Assembly: GCA_964423795.1 (NCBI GenBank)
Contig: CAYRGC010000002.1
Location: forward strand, 62,001 to 126,000
DNA length: 64,000 nt
Direction of reading: 5' to 3'
DNA from: CAYRGC01 sp964423795
GTDB taxonomy: Bacteria; Patescibacteriota; Gracilibacteria; Peribacterales; Peribacteraceae
Shown here: positions 33,493 through 41,884 of the stretch, in pieces
Numbering within the stretch: position 1 is the stretch's first letter
Layout: every line of letters begins with the position of its first letter
Translations under genes and position numbers: made by a program
Notes under the pieces: model-generated
Databases searched by the model: none
The model's input: only the letters and a program-made list of their open reading frames with translations
Told to the model about the DNA's origin: nothing

Positions 33493-34518
33493 GTGTCCAA
33501 GAGGCGCCAGGCTCTCGCGGAGAGCCGCCCAAACCTTGGAGCGTACGAAAAAACGCTCCTCGACAACCCTAACGTCGTCGGCCGCACGGTCGAACTGGCG
33601 TTCATCGGGATCAGTCCGGTGAAGTCGTTCGGCATGCTGGAACTCGGCAGCGCCCTCGTCACGGGCACCGGGCTCGGCACGCCGAACCACCGTTACTACG
33701 ATCGGATGGCGATGCTGGTTCTGCGCGGCGGCAGTGAGGACTACGACGGCATCCGCTTCTGCCAGAGACTCGAGCCGAAGCTCACGACGATCAAGCCCTC
33801 GCTGGAAGGCGACGATCTCGTCTACCGCGCCGAGGGGATGGATCCTCTCGTGCTCGAACCGCACATGATCGGCGAACGCCGAGACCGTGCGAATGAGCGC
33901 CGCATCCGCGTCACCTCGGAAGAAAACGATATCCGCACCGTGGTCATCGACCATGGTCGGGTCACCGAATGGGTGCGGGCCTTCCTCCGCCGTTCGAGGT
34001 CGAAGCACAGCTACTGCATCGACAACGTGCAGTTCGCTGTGTGGCCCTGGGATCAGGTGTTCCAGGTTCCGGATCTCCACCGGTGCGGCACGGAAGCCCG
34101 CACGCAGCTCAGCGACGGCGGCCAACTCCTGGTCTGCTCTGAGTCCACGCTCGCGTGGATGAACGGGCAGATCGAGGAGGGACACCCTCCCGTCGCGATG
34201 GCGCCGTTCCGGCCGAATCTCGTGCTTCGGGGACTCCCCCCGAACGCCGAGGACGTGATAGCCCGGATACGCGTGGGTGCACAGACCCTCGGTTTCGGGG
34301 AGATGTCGGTCCGGTGCAGCGTGACGGCCGTGGATCAGGCCACGGGCATCGCTCGCACAGACGGGCTGCCCAACGGGTGGCTCGGAAAGCATCGACCGCG
34401 ACGCGCGGACACGCCAAAACCCACGTTCGGCATCAACTGCGTGCTGGGTCAGCCAGGCATGCCCGGCTGGATCCTGAACAAGGACATGCGTGCCATCGTC
34501 ACGGAGGAAAAGGAATGA
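33493..34518 (+). CDS. MOSC domain protein
   Basis: 341 residues starting at GTG 33493, behind a strong SD (GGAGGTG, 33482-33488), the only clear one in the window. An N-terminal MOSC_N-like beta barrel (VELAFIGISPVKSFGMLELG, YYDRMAMLVLRG) is followed by the MOSC domain with PFRPNLVLRGLPPNAEDVIA, GEMSVRCSVTAVDQATG and FGINCVLGQPGMPGWI. MOSC proteins (molybdenum cofactor sulfurase C-terminal and mARC-type) handle sulfur or molybdenum cofactor. The usual conserved Cys position is retained in VRCSV. No other molybdenum gene is nearby. Confidence 0.8.
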   Translation: MSKRRQALAESRPNLGAYEKTLLDNPNVVGRTVELAFIGISPVKSFGMLELGSALVTGTGLGTPNHRYYDRMAMLVLRGGSEDYDGIRFCQRLEPKLTTIKPSLEGDDLVYRAEGMDPLVLEPHMIGERRDRANERRIRVTSEENDIRTVVIDHGRVTEWVRAFLRRSRSKHSYCIDNVQFAVWPWDQVFQVPDLHRCGTEARTQLSDGGQLLVCSESTLAWMNGQIEEGHPPVAMAPFRPNLVLRGLPPNAEDVIARIRVGAQTLGFGEMSVRCSVTAVDQATGIARTDGLPNGWLGKHRPRRADTPKPTFGINCVLGQPGMPGWILNKDMRAIVTEEKE

Positions 34519-34620
34519 CGTCGGTACGAGGCGCCAGCGGGAAACCGTTGGCGCTTCGTCGTGCCCGGATAGTCCGGGACTTCGTTGCCGCACCCGGGGC
34601 CGGGTGGGAAACTGTTCCTC

Positions 34621-35466
34621 ATGAGACTCCGCACCGCACTCCTCGCCGCGTCGTTCTGCGTCGCATTCGCACCGACCGCCTTCGCCGACGATGCCGCGCT
34701 TCCCCTCCCCCGCCTGGCGCCTCCCGGCTTCCGCGAGATCCGGCACGAGGAAGGCGTGACGGTCTGGCGCAACCGCAAGAGCGAGTACGCGCAGGTGATC
34801 TCCCCGCACCGCGGCGCCGTGGTGAAGCTGCTCCAGGGAGGCGTGCTCCCGACGGAGGGCGAAGGCACGAACTTCGCGCGCCGGAACCTCATGGAGTGGT
34901 GGGAGACGTGGAAAGAGGAGCACGGAGACGCGCTCTCGATCGCCAACGGACAGTTCTTCAACATGAACGATCCGGCGAAGTCGCCGATCGCCTTCTCGAC
35001 GAAGATCGACGGCATCGTCTACGTGGGCTACGGCGACGGCAACGAGTACGGCGGGAAGAAGATGCTGCTTCGGATCGGCAAGCGCTACGCCACGGTGGAA
35101 CCGTACGCGGACGACGCGGGCACGCTCTACGACTTCCCGGAACCGGACGTCATCGTGGGGCTCCGCCCGGACGTCTCGAAGGCCGGCAACCGGAAACTCG
35201 GACGCACGTTCATGGGCACGATGCAAAACGGCAACCTCCTCGTCTTCACGTCTCCCGCGGCGACGCAGCGCTACGCCGAGCGCATGCTCCTCGCCTTCGG
35301 CGCGCAGCGCGGGAAGGTGATGATGCTCGACGGCGGCGGATCCACGCAGCTCATCCTGGACGGCGATCTCGTGACCCCGAAGGGCGTGGACATCGACGCG
35401 CTTCGGGCCGTGCCACTCGCCATTGGCGTGACGAAGGGGACGGCTTCCGTGTCGGAAAATAACTGA
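34621..35466 (+). CDS. exported phosphodiester glycosidase (NAGPA/DUF2233) family protein
   Basis: 281 residues. A signal peptide (MRLRTALLAASFCVAFAPTAFA) precedes the domain. SIANGQFFNMNDPAKSPIAF, TFMGTMQNGNLLVFTSP and the signature GKVMMLDGGGSTQLILDGDL are the conserved strands and the catalytic-loop DGGGS of the NAGPA-like family, which removes covering N-acetylglucosamine from phosphodiesters in eukaryotes and acts on wall polymers or exopolysaccharide in bacteria. Likely envelope glycan processing (inference). Confidence 0.85.
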   Translation: MRLRTALLAASFCVAFAPTAFADDAALPLPRLAPPGFREIRHEEGVTVWRNRKSEYAQVISPHRGAVVKLLQGGVLPTEGEGTNFARRNLMEWWETWKEEHGDALSIANGQFFNMNDPAKSPIAFSTKIDGIVYVGYGDGNEYGGKKMLLRIGKRYATVEPYADDAGTLYDFPEPDVIVGLRPDVSKAGNRKLGRTFMGTMQNGNLLVFTSPAATQRYAERMLLAFGAQRGKVMMLDGGGSTQLILDGDLVTPKGVDIDALRAVPLAIGVTKGTASVSENN

Positions 35467-35482
35467 TCACAAAAAGTGATCG
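35465..35482. repeat. short perfect hairpin after the glycosidase gene
   Basis: GATCAC-AAAAA-GTGATC. There is no T-run, so it is a weak or Rho-type 3' end element at most. Confidence 0.4.
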
Positions 35483-35556
35483 TTGCAAAAGAGAATCTGT
35501 AAAGAAAATTGACTTCACCCTCCACATCTGAGGAAAAACCCGAACACAAAAAGTAT

Positions 35557-36399
35557 TCAATCAAAAGAAACCCTCGCCACCGTCCCCGTCGAGAGCGGGC
35601 GGCCGTCACGCGTCCGCAGCAGGAGCTCCTCCACCTTGATCGCCGGGCGCAGGTCGGGGCGCTTCGCGTGGAAGATCCCGGAGAGGAGCCGATGGAAATT
35701 CTCGGGCGTGTCGTGTTTGGCGTACCCATTGAGCACGAGGAACGCGGGCGCCTCCGAGAGCAGCGCGACGCACGACTCGAGCAGCGGCGCGAGATCGCGC
35801 TCCACCCTCCACGTCTTTCCCGTCGGCGAGTGCCCGAACGCGGGTGGGTCAACGACGATCCCGTCGTAGCGGCTGCCGCGGCGGAGTTCTCGCGCGGCGA
35901 ACGCGGGCGCGTCCTCGCAGATCCAGCGCACCGCGTCGGCGGGCAACGCGTTGAGACCAGCGTTCGCCTTCGCCCACGCGATCGTGGGCTTCGCGGCGTC
36001 GACGTGCGTCACCTTGTGGCCGTCCTTCGCGAGCGACATCGTGGCGCCGCCCGTGTAGGCGAAGAGGTTGAGGACGGAAAGCGAGCGGCCCTTCGCGCGC
36101 TCGCGCATCCAGACCCAGTTCTTCTCCTGCTCGGGGAACACGCCCGTGTGCTTATAGGGCGCGAGGCGAATGAGCATGCGCAGATCGCCGAACTCGACGG
36201 GCCATTCATCGGGCAGCACGGCGGATTTCTGCCATGCCCCCTTCCCCTTCTCTCCTTCGTAGAAGGCATCCGGGTGCTCCCACAGGGCGGGCGCAAGCGC
36301 GTTGCCCGCTGCGGTGGGATCGGGACGCACCAGGCGATACGGTCCCCATTGCTCGAGACGCTTGCCTTGGCCGACATCGAGGAGGGCATACTCCGACAT
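35557..36399 (-). CDS. class I SAM methyltransferase, RlmI-like without PUA domain
   Basis: 280 residues. The N-terminal strands carry RLVRPDPTAAGNAL and WPVEFGDLRMLIRLAPYKHTG. Motif I is VLNLFAYTGGATMSLAKDG. Motif IV is GIVVDPPAFGHSP, followed by GKTWRVERDLAPLLESCVAL. The order and the DPPAFG motif match the RlmI/RlmK 23S rRNA methyltransferase group. It lacks the N-terminal PUA domain of RlmI (about 396 residues) and the Cys of m5C enzymes is not evident near the motif, so the modified base is uncertain. Confidence 0.82.
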   Translation of the reverse strand: MSEYALLDVGQGKRLEQWGPYRLVRPDPTAAGNALAPALWEHPDAFYEGEKGKGAWQKSAVLPDEWPVEFGDLRMLIRLAPYKHTGVFPEQEKNWVWMRERAKGRSLSVLNLFAYTGGATMSLAKDGHKVTHVDAAKPTIAWAKANAGLNALPADAVRWICEDAPAFAARELRRGSRYDGIVVDPPAFGHSPTGKTWRVERDLAPLLESCVALLSEAPAFLVLNGYAKHDTPENFHRLLSGIFHAKRPDLRPAIKVEELLLRTRDGRPLSTGTVARVSFD

Positions 36400-36406
36400 G
36401 GGGAGC

Positions 36407-36412
36407 AGTGTA
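36407..36412 (-). promoter_or_regulatory. -10 TACACT, leaderless
   Basis: Seven bases before ATG 36399 on the minus strand. Confidence 0.5.
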
Positions 36413-36455
36413 GAGGAAAACTGAACGAAGAAACCCGGGAAGCCCGCGAGCCGCG

Positions 36456-36483
36456 AAAAAAAGAGGCCGGAATTCCGGCCTCT
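36456..36483 (-). terminator. intrinsic terminator of the gene at 36509
   Basis: The perfect palindrome AGAGGCCGG-AATT-CCGGCCTCT is followed on the minus strand by a T-run. Confidence 0.85.
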
Positions 36484-36508
36484 CTTCCTCTCTCTGTCGA
36501 ACGGACGC

Positions 36509-37138
36509 TTACTGTGCGGAAGACGACACGCCCCGGGCCTTCATCATCTTGAACGCCGGGCGGGCGGGAAGGGTGATCCCCTTCTCCGCGGCGATGTCTT
36601 CGACGGTCTTGCCGGAATCGAGCGCGGCCTTGAGTTCATCGGCAGTCATGCCGAGCTTCTCGGCGAGCCGCTCCGGGCCGGGACCGCGACCCATCATGCC
36701 CATCCTGCCGCCCATCATCGGAGGACCGTCGTGGCCGCCGAGGAACGGCATCGCGCCCTTCCATTCGGGATGGGCATCCATCGCCGCTTTCATGGCGGCG
36801 CGCATGTCATCGTTGGCCTTCTTGATCGCCTCCTTCTGCGCGGCGGCGTCCGTGACGGACTTGGCCGCGTTGAGGGCGTTGAGATGCGCCTGCGTGGCGG
36901 ACTTGAGCGTGGCGACCATCGAATCGACGTTCGCGAGGAGCGCCGTATCGTGATCGATCATGGTCTGGAGATCGGGTCGCTTCATCATGCGCATCTCCTG
37001 CTGCAGGGGGACGTCGCCGGTCGCGGCGGAGGACGCGCTCGCCGCGGACGAGACCTGGGCGAGGATGGGAACGGCGATCGCGAACGAGGTGATGCCCGCG
37101 ATGGCCCCGAGGGTGAACGACTTGTTTTTCATGGTCAT
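36509..37138 (-). CDS. exported Met/His-rich helical protein
   Basis: 209 residues from ATG 37138 (a second ATG at 37132). The signal peptide is MKNKSFTLGAIAGITSFAIA. The mature part is helical with MKRPDLQTMIDHDTALLANV and DMRAAMKAAMDAHPEWKGAM, then a Met/Gly-rich loop PPMMGGRMGMMGRGPGPERL. It closes with a repeat-type motif GMTADELKAALDSGKTVEDI. Met-rich segments occur in periplasmic copper proteins (CusF/Spy-like helical proteins), which could link it to the copper island 1.4 kb away. That link is an inference. Its leader ends in 14 pyrimidines. Confidence 0.72.
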   Translation of the reverse strand: MTMKNKSFTLGAIAGITSFAIAVPILAQVSSAASASSAATGDVPLQQEMRMMKRPDLQTMIDHDTALLANVDSMVATLKSATQAHLNALNAAKSVTDAAAQKEAIKKANDDMRAAMKAAMDAHPEWKGAMPFLGGHDGPPMMGGRMGMMGRGPGPERLAEKLGMTADELKAALDSGKTVEDIAAEKGITLPARPAFKMMKARGVSSSAQ

Positions 37139-37251
37139 GGGGGAAAAGGGAATAGAAGCGAAGTGCTTAAGCATGCTCAGCATAGGAGCCCGTCCTTAAG
37201 GCGTGATTAAGGGCTATCGTGGATACGAAACAATGCTGAGAATCCCACGCT

Positions 37252-37846
37252 ATGGCTCCGGAATCCGATGAGCACGTCCGGGAAGTATTCGTGTGGGTGC
37301 ACCCCGGTTTTTCGGTGCAACTGCGCATGACTCCCGACTATCGGGAACTTCTCGAGAGCACGGCCGAATTTCTCGACCTGATGAAAAAAAACCAGGGAAT
37401 GCGCGCTCGCCGTTCTCTACTTTCCTTCGGAGCAGTCGATCCAGGAGCATGAGAAAGGGAAGAACGGTCCGGACTATCAAGAATGGACGGGTGTCGTGAA
37501 GAATCCGAGAAAGGAATTCGACGATCGATGCGCGACCGTCTTTTCCGCATGCAACGCAGGAGATGCGGAAATCGTTCTGGATGTTCAGCGACAGCTCGCC
37601 GCGAAAGGAATATCTCTCGACGAGGAGAGTGCGATCGGCGTTCTGGGTGAAACGGCTTTGGCATGCGTCCCGATCGTCGCGGAAACCTTCAGAAAAACGC
37701 TGCGCTCAAAGAATCGGCCGACTGTTCACCTGGAGTACACGACTGCGCGGAACTCGGATCAATGGGGAATCCATGAGGCAAAATACAGGCACGTTCAGAC
37801 GCTGTATCCCGACGTCTATTTCAAACCCCCGAAAGAAAGCACTTAG
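37252..37846 (+). pseudogene. hypothetical gene with frameshift in an A8 tract
   Basis: From ATG 37252 (MAPESDEHVREVFVWVHPGF) the frame reaches a tract of eight As at 37384-37391 and then runs to a stop at 37452. With seven As the reading continues ALAVLYFPSEQSIQEHEKGK and joins a long downstream frame (PRKEFDDRCATVFSACNAGD ... EAKYRHVQTLYPDVYF) to 37846, giving about 197 residues. The protein is soluble and I do not recognise it. The tract may be a real slippage site (phase variation), a fixed mutation or a sequencing error. Confidence 0.65.
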
Positions 37847-38418
37847 GCGTAGAACTTCTCCCCCTTCCTCATCATCCCGAGGAACTTCTGCTTCCGCGCC
37901 TCGCGGGTCTCGGGCTTCTTCGCGTTGTGCAGGCGGAACGCGATCGCGTACCTGTTCACCTTGTTGAGCGTCTCGAAGAACGCGAGTGCCTTTTTGTCCT
38001 TCTTCAATTCCCGGAGGAAATCCTCGGGCACTTCCATCGTGCTCTGCGGCGCGTAGGCCTTGCTCCAGCGGCCGTCCTTTTTCGCCGCCTCGACGTGCGT
38101 AAGGCCGAAGCGCGTCATTCTCTTCTCCCTGATCAATCGTTCGACGTGCGCGACGTTGTTCGCCGACCACACGCTCTTGGGCTTCCTGGGCGAGAAGCGC
38201 TGGAGCCACGCGTCGGCGTCGTCGGACTGCTTCCGGCTGTCGATCCATCCGTAGCAGAGCGCGACGTCGAGGGCCTGGGCGTACGTGATCGAGGGCTTGC
38301 CCGACTTCTTCTTGTAGAGGCGCAGCCAGAGCCCGGGCGAGGAAGCGCGATGCGACTTCAGCCACGCCTCCCAGTCGTCGGGAGTCTCGAAGGCGATGAT
38401 CGGAAGCGAATCGGGCAC
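37843..38418 (-). CDS. YdeI/OmpD-associated family protein
   Basis: 191 residues. IIAFETPDDWEAWLKSHRAS, GLWLRLYKKKSGKPSITYAQ, ALDVALCYGWIDSRKQ, RFSPRKPKSVWSANNVAHVE and the C-terminal VPEDFLRELKKDKKALAFFE are the full set of YdeI conserved stretches. The family is linked by name to bacteriocin and peptide resistance. The start is GTG 38418 because TATACT ends 6 bases before it. Longer readings upstream would run across that promoter and into the csoR promoter. Confidence 0.88.
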   Translation of the reverse strand: MPDSLPIIAFETPDDWEAWLKSHRASSPGLWLRLYKKKSGKPSITYAQALDVALCYGWIDSRKQSDDADAWLQRFSPRKPKSVWSANNVAHVERLIREKRMTRFGLTHVEAAKKDGRWSKAYAPQSTMEVPEDFLRELKKDKKALAFFETLNKVNRYAIAFRLHNAKKPETREARKQKFLGMMRKGEKFYA

Positions 38419-38424
38419 GGACGC

Positions 38425-38430
38425 AGTATA
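38425..38430 (-). promoter_or_regulatory. -10 TATACT, leaderless GTG
   Basis: Six bases before GTG 38418 on the minus strand. Confidence 0.55.
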
Positions 38431-38490
38431 CGTGCCGGCAGAAAGGAGGCGAGATCGCGGTACGACGACAGAGTTCACCCGCGAAAGCAT

Positions 38491-38542
38491 TTGGTTCCCG
38501 CGAAAGGGAGGCATATGGTACCCCCACCCCCTACCCCCCTCG
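38491..38542 (+). promoter_or_regulatory. csoR-copA promoter and probable CsoR operator
   Basis: TTGGTT (38491-38496), a 17-base spacer and TATGGT (38514-38519). The start region, 38519-38539, is TACCCCCACCCCCTACCCCCC. Runs of C (G on the other strand) at the start site are the usual CsoR-type operator feature, so autoregulation by the encoded repressor is likely. Confidence 0.6.
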
Positions 38543-38543
38543 C

Positions 38544-38813
38544 ATGCGAGACGACGCGAAGAAGAAAACGCTGGACGCCATCCGGCGGCTCGAAGGCCTC
38601 ACGGCGAAACTGCGGACGCAGGTGGAGACGGACGCCTACTGCGGCGACATCCTCTCCCTGGCGCTCTCCATGCAGGGACACCTCAAGCACATCCAATCCG
38701 CGGTGCTGGAAAGCCACCTCCACACGTGCGCGCCGAAGAAGCTCTCGTCCCCCGCCGACAAGGAAGCCTTCGTGAAGGAGGTCCTGAGCGTCGTGGGACT
38801 TTCCCGCCGCTGA
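38544..38813 (+). CDS. csoR: CsoR-family copper-sensing repressor
   Basis: 89 residues, all helical, DUF156. The Cu(I) ligands of CsoR are present with exact spacing: Cys33 (DAYCGDILSLALSMQGHLKH), His58 and Cys62 (AVLESHLHTC), matching Cys36-His61-Cys65 of the M. tuberculosis protein. Copper binding to such repressors releases DNA. It is the first gene of an operon with the copper ATPase (2 bases between stop 38813 and GTG 38816), preceded by a C-tract operator. Confidence 0.93.
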   Translation: MRDDAKKKTLDAIRRLEGLTAKLRTQVETDAYCGDILSLALSMQGHLKHIQSAVLESHLHTCAPKKLSSPADKEAFVKEVLSVVGLSRR

Positions 38814-38815
38814 CC

Positions 38816-41152
38816 GTGTCCGCCACTTGCACCCTGTCCATCACCGGCATGCACTGCGCCAGTTGCGCAGGGCGCGTGACGAAGAAACTCTCGTCGATCC
38901 CCGGCGTGGAAGAAGCCGACGTGAACCTCGCGACGGCGAAGGCCCGCGTGCGGTTCGACGCCGCGACGACCGATGAACGCGCGCTCGTGCGCGCGGTGAA
39001 GGACGCGGGCTACGACGCGGAGGTGCGCTCCGGGCACGACCGCCATCACGGCGTCGAGCTCGACCGCGCCCGGCAGGAGAAGGAGATCGCCGAGTACCGC
39101 TTCCGGTTTTCGGCGTCCGCCGCCCTGAGCGCGCCGCTGCTCCTCTCCATGGCGCTCTCCATGACGGGAGAGACTCCGCTCCGCCTCGCGCTCATGCCGT
39201 TCATGGGCATCGCGTCGTTCCTCCTTGCGACGCCCGTGCAGTTCTGGCTCGGATCGGGCTTCTTCAAAGGCTTTTGGTCGAGCCTGCGCATGGGCGCCTT
39301 CGGGATGGACAGCCTGGTGGCGATCGGAACCGCGGCCGCCTACCTCTACAGCGTCGTCCGGCTCGGCGCGTTCTTCGCGGCGAACGGCACCGTGATCGGC
39401 GACGTATCGGACCTCTACTTCGAAGTCTCCTCCCTCCTCATCACGTTCGTGCTGCTCGGGAAGTGGATGGAGGCGAAGGCGAAGGGAAGGACCTCGGAGG
39501 CGATTCGGAAGCTGCTGTCGCTCAAGGCGAAGACCGCGCGCGTGCTGCGGAACGGCGGGACCGTCGACGTGCCGCTCGAGGACGTGAAGGTCGGCGACGT
39601 CGTGCTCGTCCGCCCGGGCGAGAAGATTCCCGTGGACGGCACGGTGACGAAGGGGACGAGCTCCGTCGACCAGTCGATGCTCACGGGCGAGAGCCTGCCC
39701 GTGGAGAAAGTCGCGGGCGACCGCGTCTTCGGCGCCACGATGAACCGCCACGGCAGCATCGAGCTCTTGGCCGACCGCGTGGGAGAGGAGAGCGCGCTCG
39801 CGCGCATCGTGAAGTTCGTCGAGGACGCGCAGGGATCGAAGGCGCCCATCCAGGATTTCGCCGACCGCGTCTCCGGGTGGTTCGTACCCGCGGTGATGGC
39901 GATCGCCGCCGTCACGTTCGCGGGCTGGCTGCTCGCGGGCGCCTCCTTCACGTACGCGTTGCTCGCGGGGGTCTCCGTGCTCGTCATCGCCTGCCCCTGC
40001 GCGCTCGGGCTCGCCACGCCCACGGCCATCCTCGTCGCGACGGGGAAGGGCGCGGAGCTCGGCGTCCTCATCCGGGGCGGCGAGCCGCTCCAGGCCGCGG
40101 AACGCATCGATACCGTCGTGTTCGACAAGACCGGCACGCTCACGGCGGGCGCCCCCGTCGTGACGGACGTCGTCGCGCTCGGCGGCGCGAGCGAGACCGA
40201 CGTGCTCGCGATCGCCGCGGCGCTGGAATACGGATCGGAGCACCCGCTCGCCGAGTGCGTCGTCGCCCGCGCGAAAGCCGAGAAGATCGCGCTTCCGGAA
40301 ACGAGCGGCTTCGCCGCCGTCCCCGGTCGCGGCGTGACGGGAACGGTCGAGGGCGTTGCCTACGCGCTCGGCAACCGCGCGCTCCTCGGGCAGAAGCGGA
40401 TCGCGATCGACGCGGAGACCGAGCGGAAGCTCGCGGCGCTCGAGGAAGAAGGCAAGACCGCCGTGCTTCTCGCAAGCGAGAGCCGGGTGATGGGCATCGT
40501 CGCCGTCGCGGATGCCGCGAAGCCGACGGCGAAGGATGCCGTGCGCAGGCTTTCGGCCATGGGCGTCGGCGTGGCGATGATCACGGGCGACAACGCGCGC
40601 ACCGCGGCGGCCGTCGCGCGCGCGCTCGGCATCGAGCGCGTGCTCGCGGAGGTGCTTCCCGAGCGGAAGGCCGAGGAAGTGAAAGCGCTGCAGGACGCGG
40701 GGAAGACGGTCGCGATGGTCGGCGACGGCATCAACGACAGTCCCGCGCTCGCGCAAGCGGACCTCGGCATCGCGATGGGCGGCGGCACGGATATCGCCAT
40801 CGAGACCGGCGGCGTGGTGCTCGTGCAGAACGATCCGCGCGATGCGGCGACCGCGCTCGAATTGAGCCGCGCGACCACCCGGAAGATCCGCGAGAACCTG
40901 GTTTTCGCCCTCCTCTACAACGTCGTCGGCATCCCGGTCGCCGCCAGGCTCTTCGCCCCGTGGGGACTCGTCCTGCGGCCGGAGTTCGCGGGACTCGCGA
41001 TGGCGTTCAGCTCCGTTTCCGTCGTCACGAACTCGCTCCTGCTCAAACGCTTCGCGCCGGGACGCCGCGACCTGTTGTCGCTCGCCGCCCCCGCGCTCAT
41101 GACCCTCCTTTTCGCCACGCTCTTTCTCGCGTTCGCCCGCATGAGCGTATGA
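38816..41152 (+). CDS. copA: copper-exporting P1B-type ATPase
   Basis: 778 residues from GTG 38816. One N-terminal heavy-metal-binding domain with SITGMHCASCAGRVTKKLSS is followed by eight membrane helices. The ion-binding motif is VIACPCALGLATPTAILVAT (near 391), the phosphorylation site is VVFDKTGTLTAGAPVV (near 436), the HP motif is GSEHPLAECVV (near 474) and the hinge is MVGDGINDSPALAQADLGIA (near 635). CPC together with GMHCASC indicates Cu(I) export. It is in an operon between csoR and the DUF305 gene. The start is set by the HMA domain, and GTG follows the csoR stop by 2 bases. Confidence 0.95.
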   Translation: MSATCTLSITGMHCASCAGRVTKKLSSIPGVEEADVNLATAKARVRFDAATTDERALVRAVKDAGYDAEVRSGHDRHHGVELDRARQEKEIAEYRFRFSASAALSAPLLLSMALSMTGETPLRLALMPFMGIASFLLATPVQFWLGSGFFKGFWSSLRMGAFGMDSLVAIGTAAAYLYSVVRLGAFFAANGTVIGDVSDLYFEVSSLLITFVLLGKWMEAKAKGRTSEAIRKLLSLKAKTARVLRNGGTVDVPLEDVKVGDVVLVRPGEKIPVDGTVTKGTSSVDQSMLTGESLPVEKVAGDRVFGATMNRHGSIELLADRVGEESALARIVKFVEDAQGSKAPIQDFADRVSGWFVPAVMAIAAVTFAGWLLAGASFTYALLAGVSVLVIACPCALGLATPTAILVATGKGAELGVLIRGGEPLQAAERIDTVVFDKTGTLTAGAPVVTDVVALGGASETDVLAIAAALEYGSEHPLAECVVARAKAEKIALPETSGFAAVPGRGVTGTVEGVAYALGNRALLGQKRIAIDAETERKLAALEEEGKTAVLLASESRVMGIVAVADAAKPTAKDAVRRLSAMGVGVAMITGDNARTAAAVARALGIERVLAEVLPERKAEEVKALQDAGKTVAMVGDGINDSPALAQADLGIAMGGGTDIAIETGGVVLVQNDPRDAATALELSRATTRKIRENLVFALLYNVVGIPVAARLFAPWGLVLRPEFAGLAMAFSSVSVVTNSLLLKRFAPGRRDLLSLAAPALMTLLFATLFLAFARMSV

Positions 41153-41174
41153 TTCTTTCCTTCCCCCATTCCCT

Positions 41175-41735
41175 ATGTTCCCCGCATTCAATCCTTTCGG
41201 CCCCCTGCATGCGCTCGGCTTCCTCGCCTTCGTGCTCGGCACCACCCTCCTGCTCGCCTGGGCGGTGAAGACGCTCCCCGTCCTCCAACTGAAGAAGTGG
41301 GGCCTCATCCTCGCGATCGGCGGCTTCGCCGTCGCCGCCCTTTCGGTTCTCGGCTCCGCGACCGGGCGCGGCTTCGGCGGATACGGCATGGCCGGTTCCA
41401 AAATGATGCGACAGCACGTCCTCATGATGCGCGATGACGACGCGACCGCCCGAGGCGGCCGCATGATGCACGACATGATGGTCGACGGCGGCATGACGAT
41501 GTCCATGAATGACATGGCCGCCGAACTCGAGGACAAGACCGGCGACGACTTCGACCGGACCTTCCTCGAACTCATGATCCCGCACCACCAGGGCGCGATC
41601 GATATGGCCGCCCTCGCGGAGTCCTCCGCGAAGCACGACGAGATCAAGGCCATGGCCAAGGACATCCTCTCGGCGCAGCAGCGCGAGATCGACCGGATGA
41701 ACCAGTGGCTCAAGGATTGGGGATACGCCAAGTGA
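41175..41735 (+). CDS. membrane-anchored DUF305 protein, copper operon
   Basis: 186 residues. Two N-terminal membrane helices (about 12-32 and 41-61) are followed by an exported Met/His-rich stretch (SKMMRQHVLMMRDDD, RMMHDMMVDGGMTMSMNDMA). The DUF305 domain reads FDRTFLELMIPHHQGAIDMA and ILSAQQREIDRMNQWLKDWG. DUF305/CopM proteins bind copper in the periplasm. The His-His of IPHHQ and the Met clusters are the likely ligands. It is 22 bases after copA and followed by a terminator at 41752, so it closes the csoR-copA operon. A 15-base pyrimidine run (41153-41167) lies before the ATG. Confidence 0.9.
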   Translation: MFPAFNPFGPLHALGFLAFVLGTTLLLAWAVKTLPVLQLKKWGLILAIGGFAVAALSVLGSATGRGFGGYGMAGSKMMRQHVLMMRDDDATARGGRMMHDMMVDGGMTMSMNDMAAELEDKTGDDFDRTFLELMIPHHQGAIDMAALAESSAKHDEIKAMAKDILSAQQREIDRMNQWLKDWGYAK

Positions 41736-41751
41736 ATGCTCTTGCCTGGGG

Positions 41752-41776
41752 AAAAGGCCCTCCGAGGGCCTTTTTT
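41752..41776 (+). terminator. terminator of the csoR-copA-DUF305 operon
   Basis: AAAAGGCCCTCCGAGGGCCT with a run of six Ts. Confidence 0.88.
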
Positions 41777-41848
41777 CATCCGTGCGACATCAGCATTTTT
41801 TTAGAAAAAACATGAAGAAAATCGCAAGAGGAAGAATTTTTCGGATTA

Positions 41849-41876
41849 TTGACAAATTTAAATAATGTCATACAAT
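41849..41876 (+). promoter_or_regulatory. near-consensus promoter with overlapping operator-like repeat
   Basis: TTGACA (41849-41854), a 16-base spacer and TACAAT (41871-41876) end 8 bases before ATG 41885. Inverted arms TGACA (41850-41854) and TGTCA (41866-41870) lie over the -35 and spacer, a probable repressor site. Confidence 0.72.
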
Positions 41877-41884
41877 AATCATCC

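Noticed and set aside
38636..41779. A 1047-residue open frame on the minus strand over copA
   Set aside because: It lies antisense to a complete copper ATPase with every motif. Such frames are expected in GC-rich genes.
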